From contig NW_006763295.1 in NCBI RefSeq assembly GCF_000218685.1, forward strand, positions 2,058,882 to 2,122,881: a stretch of 64,000 nt of DNA. The letters are read 5' to 3'. Position numbers and translations under genes: made by a program. This document shows positions 59,275 through 64,000 of the stretch, piece after piece; position 1 is the stretch's first letter; each line of letters starts with the position of its first letter. The notes beneath the pieces are model-generated. The model was not told the DNA's origin. It saw nothing but the letters and a program-made list of their open reading frames with translations, and ran no database searches. The stretch comes from Serpula lacrymans var. lacrymans S7.9 (lineage: Eukaryota; Basidiomycota; Agaricomycetes; Boletales; Serpulaceae).

Positions 59275-61191
59275 TCATACACTTATGGATGATGAAAATG
59301 GACTATCCTTTTCCTGAGATCTGGGGATAGGTGCTGTTGGGAGGGGACGTCTGTTCAAAAGCTAGATATGTCATGAAATTTTAAGTCATCACTAATCATT
59401 CTGAGAAGGCTGTCGAATCTCACCTCGCCATTTGACGATAACCGTTGAGGGCTAAGGGAACTGCCAATAATTGAGATGTCACTAGGTGGGGCGCGAGAAT
59501 CCTGAGTACCATCGGAATCTGATGTAGCCCGATTATGAATGGCCCAAGTGCCCTGCGGTGGTGGCCGCTGCGGCTGAGAAGCCTGTACATGTTGATATCC
59601 ATAATCTGAATGTTGATAGGACCTGGATGTAGTCGAGCCTGTGATTGGCGCAGGATCGAGCCTGGCGAGGCTGGCTTCGCTCGTGTCCAGAGGTGTAGGG
59701 CGCACTGAAATCAACGATGCTGGACCTGCGTGTCGTTGAGGGCTGTCTATCCTGTAAATATCATGATGCCGTATAAAAATTTGCGCGGCTCTCCACCGAC
59801 GGTAGAATATAACAGCAACAATGAGAGCGGAAACAGCAGCGATGACAGATATTACGATGCCAGCGATGGGCCCGGCACCAATTTTACTATAGGTCCCAAG
59901 ATAATTCAAATGGACATTAAGAATACTTTAATTTAGCATACCTCGAGGCGCTGGCGGCGTCTATATTGCTGTGCGTTCGATAAGCTTTGATGGTACGATG
60001 TCACATGTCATATTATTTACCTTGGTTGAGTGCTCGAGTTACTGGGCGCAACCAGATCATTAGAATGCACGAGTCAAAAATAAGTGTCCTCAAACACGTA
60101 CCTAGACAATGTGTAGACCTGCGCATAGTCAATATTCAAATATTGACCGTTCTGCGCAGGGAGATTCGTAACCAATAGTTGATGACTCCCTGATCCAAGA
60201 TTATCAGCATGGTATAGCATGGTCTGCGGATAGTACATGAATGCAGTGGCGTTGAATGTCTCGGCTCCTCCTCCGTCCAGTTGCACAGAATATGGTCCGT
60301 TTTGCGGTCCGACAGTGCCGTATAGAGATATCGCATCACCTACGTCGTGAGATTTGTTCAGTCCAGATAACGACTCTCAAGCGATGACATCTCACCCTAC
60401 GAAATAAAATTAGATCAGTTACTCGCTGGGAAAGATGGCCACTGCTCACGGTGAAAGTGTAGGTGACACTGGCATTATAAGTACTAGTGGAGCTGGAAAC
60501 CATGTCAACTGGGAAAGAAGACAAAATATCTGGAGATAGCTCACTGGCCGGTGCCATTGTTGAAAAAATTGACGCTAGGTGGATTTGTATTCCACGCAGG
60601 AGCCTGATACTGGAAACTGGGGTCTGTATCTTGTACCGTTTGAGTTACCAACTGATCGTCCGCCCCTCCAACCTCCGATTGCCACACAATCTGTAAAAGA
60701 AGTAGAATGAATTTTCTGGATCAGTTACCAAAGAAGATTGATGGACGAACCAAATCAATGTCTACGTATTGAGACCCTGTCCCGGTGTTTGTTATTGTAA
60801 GACTATGCATTCCCTGGGTAAGTCCACTGATGTTAAAGAGTGTTTGTTGAAAAAGATTGACGGCAGAGTTTCCATCGTTGTGGGGGTAGGTTGCGCCATC
60901 TACAGTGACGGTATAGGTGCCATGGTTGGATCGTTTGGAACCATATATCCAGAATGCAGTTCCGTTAAAAGACCACGTTGCAGCGCCATTGGTGACATTG
61001 TTAGTGGTGAATGTACCGAGATAATACCTGCAATACAAAATACGCCAATATCATTGAAAACTGCTGCTTAACCAGACAATAAAAGCATACCCGTCAGCCA
61101 GCGGGTCGTCCGTAGATGTGCCCGGTTCCCATGTGTCGTCGTACTTTATGAGGGGAACCTTGTCATCAATGAGAGTGGTGACAGAAGGCAT
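59275..61191 (-). CDS. Single-pass membrane protein with two beta-sandwich-like ectodomains, copy 3
   Basis: Start at 61191, same order as copies 1 and 2 but more diverged. First ectodomain: YYLGTFTTNNVTNGAATWSF, WIYGSKRSNHGTYTVTVDGA, LYVDIDL-like QYVDIDL. Second: YNASVTYTFT joined through the 1-nt exon at 60396 to GDAISLYGTVGPQNGPYSVQ. Membrane helix GIVISVIAAVSALIVAVIFY; cytosolic tail SQPQRPPPQGTWAIHNR. The final exon (acceptor CTAG retained) reads LLNRRPLPTAPIPRSQEKDS and ends earlier than in copy 1, at 59275. No internal stops. Its upstream flank does not match the other copies, so it was not part of the same recent duplication. Function unknown. Confidence 0.72.
60396..60396 (-). other. 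Predicted single-nucleotide microexon (copy 3)
   Basis: One G between a 53-nt intron (60397-60449) and a 56-nt intron (60340-60395), completing a Gly codon (G|GT). Same sizes and splice-site contexts as in the other two copies despite intron substitutions. Confidence 0.6.
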
Positions 61192-61736
61192 AGGTGAAGG
61201 AAGAGTCTAAAAGAGCAAAAGACAAAACATCGATTACATTATGTCCTGGGGTGCGGTCCTTATACTATAGATAAAATCGGTCATTGTCAAATATTTGTTT
61301 CCGGCCAATGACATGTACTGACAGCCAGGGCAAAGCTTCTAAACTTCTGTGTGCTAGTGACATTTCAATACATTCTAGTGTGAATTTCGCGGAACCTGTT
61401 GCTATGCTATGCGATTTATGGTTGCTGCCGTGGAAGCTGCCGAGGCTTAAAAAATTACATTGTGACTTTGTGAGGTACTCAGGCACAAAGAATGTTCAAA
61501 AACATAAGCTCGTCATTTGACATGCGAGTCGCCGTACATCAAGAAACTAGATCGACAAGGGAATGGAAAAGAGTCACAGGCGAATCACTGCAGCCTACCA
61601 AATCGCAACTCTGGAGTCCAATGCGACTCTCGCGCGAATTTTGACCTTAGATTAACATTCATGAAGGCGGTGCGCCCCGTCTCTCATGGAAGCCTGTCAA
61701 GCGGCGATCAGATCATTGCACTGGAGACAATCAAGT
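61192..61736. other. Intergenic region
   Basis: Upstream of membrane-protein copy 3 and downstream of the Caprin-like gene. No coding exon, tRNA or repeat recognised. It lacks the duplicated block found upstream of copies 1 and 2. Confidence 0.4.
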
Positions 61737-63684
61737 CTACCCACCTCCACGATCACCTCTTGGACGACCTCTCCCTCGACCACGTCCTTCAGAGTCGCCA
61801 CCACGCCAATCGCCATTCGGTCTACCTCGGTAACCTAAATAACGTCAGTGCAATTAAAACGTGTACGCTTGTGAAGAATTTACGAAAATGACATACCACC
61901 TCTGTCACCTCTATCACCGCCTCGCCCGCTACCACGGAAGCCTCTGTCATTACGGTAGCCACCACGATCGCCGCCACGGTCACCACCTCGGAAACCACCG
62001 CGGAAACCACCACGATCACCACCGCGGTAAGGCCTTCCACGACCGGTTCTTGTCGGTGTGAAACCGTCATCCTCTGGTCGAGGGACAGCGACAACGTCGG
62101 GCACGACAGGTAAAGTAACTTCAGATGACTGTAGGATTGGGGTGGCAGAGCCAGATGGAGCAAAGCTAGCTTGAAGGCCGGCAATGGATGGTAGACCTCC
62201 TTCGTCATCTGCAGCCCAATCAATTGCGCCATTGCTGGCTGGGTGCACCTTTAGAAACAACACGTCATTCAATAACCAGTCATTTTGCGGAGATGACAGA
62301 TAACCTACATCTCCTTCTGTGGTAGCTTCTACGATATGACCATTCACGGCAGTGATGGTCGAGGTTTCCGTGGATACTATCTCAGTCGGTGGTTGGTCAA
62401 CCTCAGGCCGTTCAACCCATTCCGCAGATTCCTCGAAAGAGGGAGCTTCAAGCTCACTGGCTTGCATGAAGTGGAAGCTGCTCGAGACGCTCAATGCGCC
62501 AGGAATCCCAGCGACGCGTACCTCCTCAGCCTCCACCGGTGTTTCTGCCGTAGCTTCCGCCTCACCCAGCTCTTCTGCTGGCTCTTCGGGTACAGGGGTA
62601 GGTTCCCGAGGAGGGTTCAGATATGAATGTACAATTTCCAAAAGCCGTGCATCTTTTCAATGATAAAAATAGTTGTGATTAGCAGAACCATAAAATATAA
62701 ATCATCACTCACATGAGACACCGTTAAAGTCGCCTACTCCTGACAGAATGCCAGATACGACGGACTGCTTGAGCTCACCCTCCTCACCGAGAAGAGCTTC
62801 AGTGGTCGAAAAGATCGCTGAGCCCTCTGATTCGTCGAGGTTAAGCGAGGCAGGAGGAGGATGGCCAGAAGCCAGGATTGAGTGCAAGCGAAGTAAAGTA
62901 AGAAGACCTGACGTCTTCAAAGTATACGAATTCTGCAGTCGAGCGTCGAAAGGTGGTTTGATCTAAATCTATCCAAGGGTATCTTACCTCAGTTGCCGAA
63001 ACAGCAGCCACTATCCTGGCTTTCTCAGCCCTCTCTGCTTCAGCGCGCTGAGCCACTATGTCGTTTTGTAGATCAGCTTCGTGAACCTGGCAGGTGTCAG
63101 ACAATGAACCATAGCTCTGGACGTCCAGGAGCTTGCTCACTTCAATGGCCTTTTTAACCTCTTCTAGTTCCTTCTGGACTGCCTCCAATGAAGGAAGTGT
63201 TTTCAACGTCCGTTTCTGATCGTCGTTCAGTCTTGTGTATTCTGTTGACGCGTAACTTGATACCCGGCCCTGAACCAGAGAAACGTTAGACATGTGTACG
63301 ACACGGACAGCAGAAGTGATAAGAAAAAGACCTGTAGAGGGCTTAGGAGACACGTACAATTTTTTTGTTGAGAGCTTTGCAGCGTTTTTGAAGTAGTTCT
63401 ATAATAGGGCTGGGCTTGAGACTGGATTCATCATCAAGTGCTTGCACTTCTTCGGTAGAAGCGACAAGCTCAGGAGCAATCGATCCCTCTTTGATGTCAG
63501 TTTCTTCTGGTGCTTTTTCGACAAGAGCAGCAGCTGTAGAATCAGGAATGGTGACCGAACCGTCGACAGATTCAGCCGATTTTGCCTTGGAGTTGCCAGT
63601 TGCAGCCTTGCGTTTTTTTCGTTGGGATTTGGACAAGGGTGCGGGCGGAGGAGCACCTGGAACGACACGAGTAGCTTCAACCAT
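61737..63684 (-). CDS. Caprin-like RGG-box RNA-binding protein
   Basis: ATG at 63684: MVEATRVVPGAPPPAPLSKS, then a basic KSQRKKRKAATGNSKAKSAE and an acidic stretch. The helical region PIIELLQKRCKALNKKI, RVSSYASTEYTRLNDDQKRT and PSLEAVQKELEEVKKAIE matches the Caprin homology-region pattern (LxKKIxxL...LNxDQ...ALxK). More helices follow (AQRAEAERAEKARIVAAV) with LLTLLRLHSILASGHPPP and HSYLNPPREPTPVPEEP. The C-terminus is an RGG box: GRGRPYRGGDRGGFRGGFRG, and after a last intron NGDWRGGDSEGRGRGRGRPR ending at 61737. Animal Caprins bind G3BP and RNA in stress granules; the same for this fungal protein is inference. About seven exons, intact. Confidence 0.7.
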
Positions 63685-64000
63685 AGCTTAAGACAACGAA
63701 AGAACAAGTAAAAGTAACAATATGAGACAGGAAATGCAGGGAGGAGCTTTTCGTAGGCCAAGCTGACTTTGGAGCTTTGCAAGGTTACAAGGTTCAACTT
63801 AGGGTAAAACTTTATTCCCACGGCGGATGGTAAGCGCTTGTTTTCTAAGAATCATATCACAGAACCCGAAGATGGTACAAAAATACTAATACAAGAACAA
63901 TGTTTGGACAGGACGAGAGAATACAAGATGAAATGAAAAATGCGTTCCTTGAGCATGTTTACCCCCACGTAGGAACGTCGACACAGAACCAGACAGGTAA
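63685..64000. other. Promoter side of the Caprin-like gene, window edge
   Basis: No coding exon is supported in the last 316 bases. ORFs on both strands here are out-of-frame extensions of the Caprin-like first exon. Confidence 0.4.

Noticed and set aside
63399..63821. Leu/Ser-rich 140-codon frame on the minus strand
   Set aside because: Overlaps the Caprin-like first exon in another frame and lacks any recognisable domain.
1..64000. tRNA, rRNA, CRISPR arrays, riboswitches, bacterial operons
   Set aside because: No tRNA-like A/B boxes with a foldable cloverleaf, no rRNA blocks and no regular spacer-repeat arrays were seen; the sequence is clearly eukaryotic nuclear DNA.

Overview
The window is nuclear DNA of a filamentous basidiomycete, most likely an Agaricomycete. 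The evidence is dense short introns (mostly 45-60 nt, GT-AG, CTGAC/CTAAC-type branch points), lineage-typical families (DUF6532, Tet-like dioxygenases, TKL kinases, F-box proteins, short-BTB proteins, single-pass proteins with two beta-sandwich-like ectodomains) and characteristic transposons (Plavaka, hAT, chromodomain Gypsy). No prokaryotic features, rRNA or convincing tRNA were seen. All gene models are hand-spliced from sequence, so exon ends are predictions.

Layout. 1-16.8 kb is a gene-rich stretch: a partial membrane protein, a Ser/Pro-rich protein with a QLQ-like motif, two unknown proteins, two RING/coiled-coil proteins, a long gene that joins two EH domains to an Agaricomycete-specific C-terminal domain, and a divergent pair of WD40 proteins each ending in a membrane anchor. 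17.9-43.9 kb is a repeat-rich island framed by two near-identical copies (17.9-20.0 and 41.0-42.9 kb) of a single-pass membrane protein gene. Between them lie a solo LTR with a 5-bp target-site duplication, a Plavaka transposase relic, a dead Gypsy element, an intact-looking DUF6532 gene, a Tet-like 2OG-Fe(II) dioxygenase relic and a hAT transposase relic. 44.3-58.2 kb returns to conserved housekeeping genes: CCR4 deadenylase, mevalonate diphosphate decarboxylase, an F-box protein, TFIIA large subunit, a TKL kinase with a USP8-dimerisation-like N-terminus and a Vps3844-type ER/vacuolar protein. 59.3-61.2 kb is a third copy of the membrane protein, followed by a Caprin-like RGG protein.

Most notable observations. 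(1) All three membrane-protein copies can only be read in frame through a single-nucleotide exon (one G between a 53-nt and a 56-nt intron), and the codon it completes is glycine in all three (GGT in two copies, GGC in one). (2) A Tet-like dioxygenase, a DUF6532 gene and a hAT transposase sit together head-to-head, possibly as one element. (3) Nearly all in-frame stops in the transposon genes are explained by single C-to-T changes (CAG to TAG in Gypsy, CGA to TGA in hAT and Tet-like), which suggests mutational silencing or deamination of methylated DNA.
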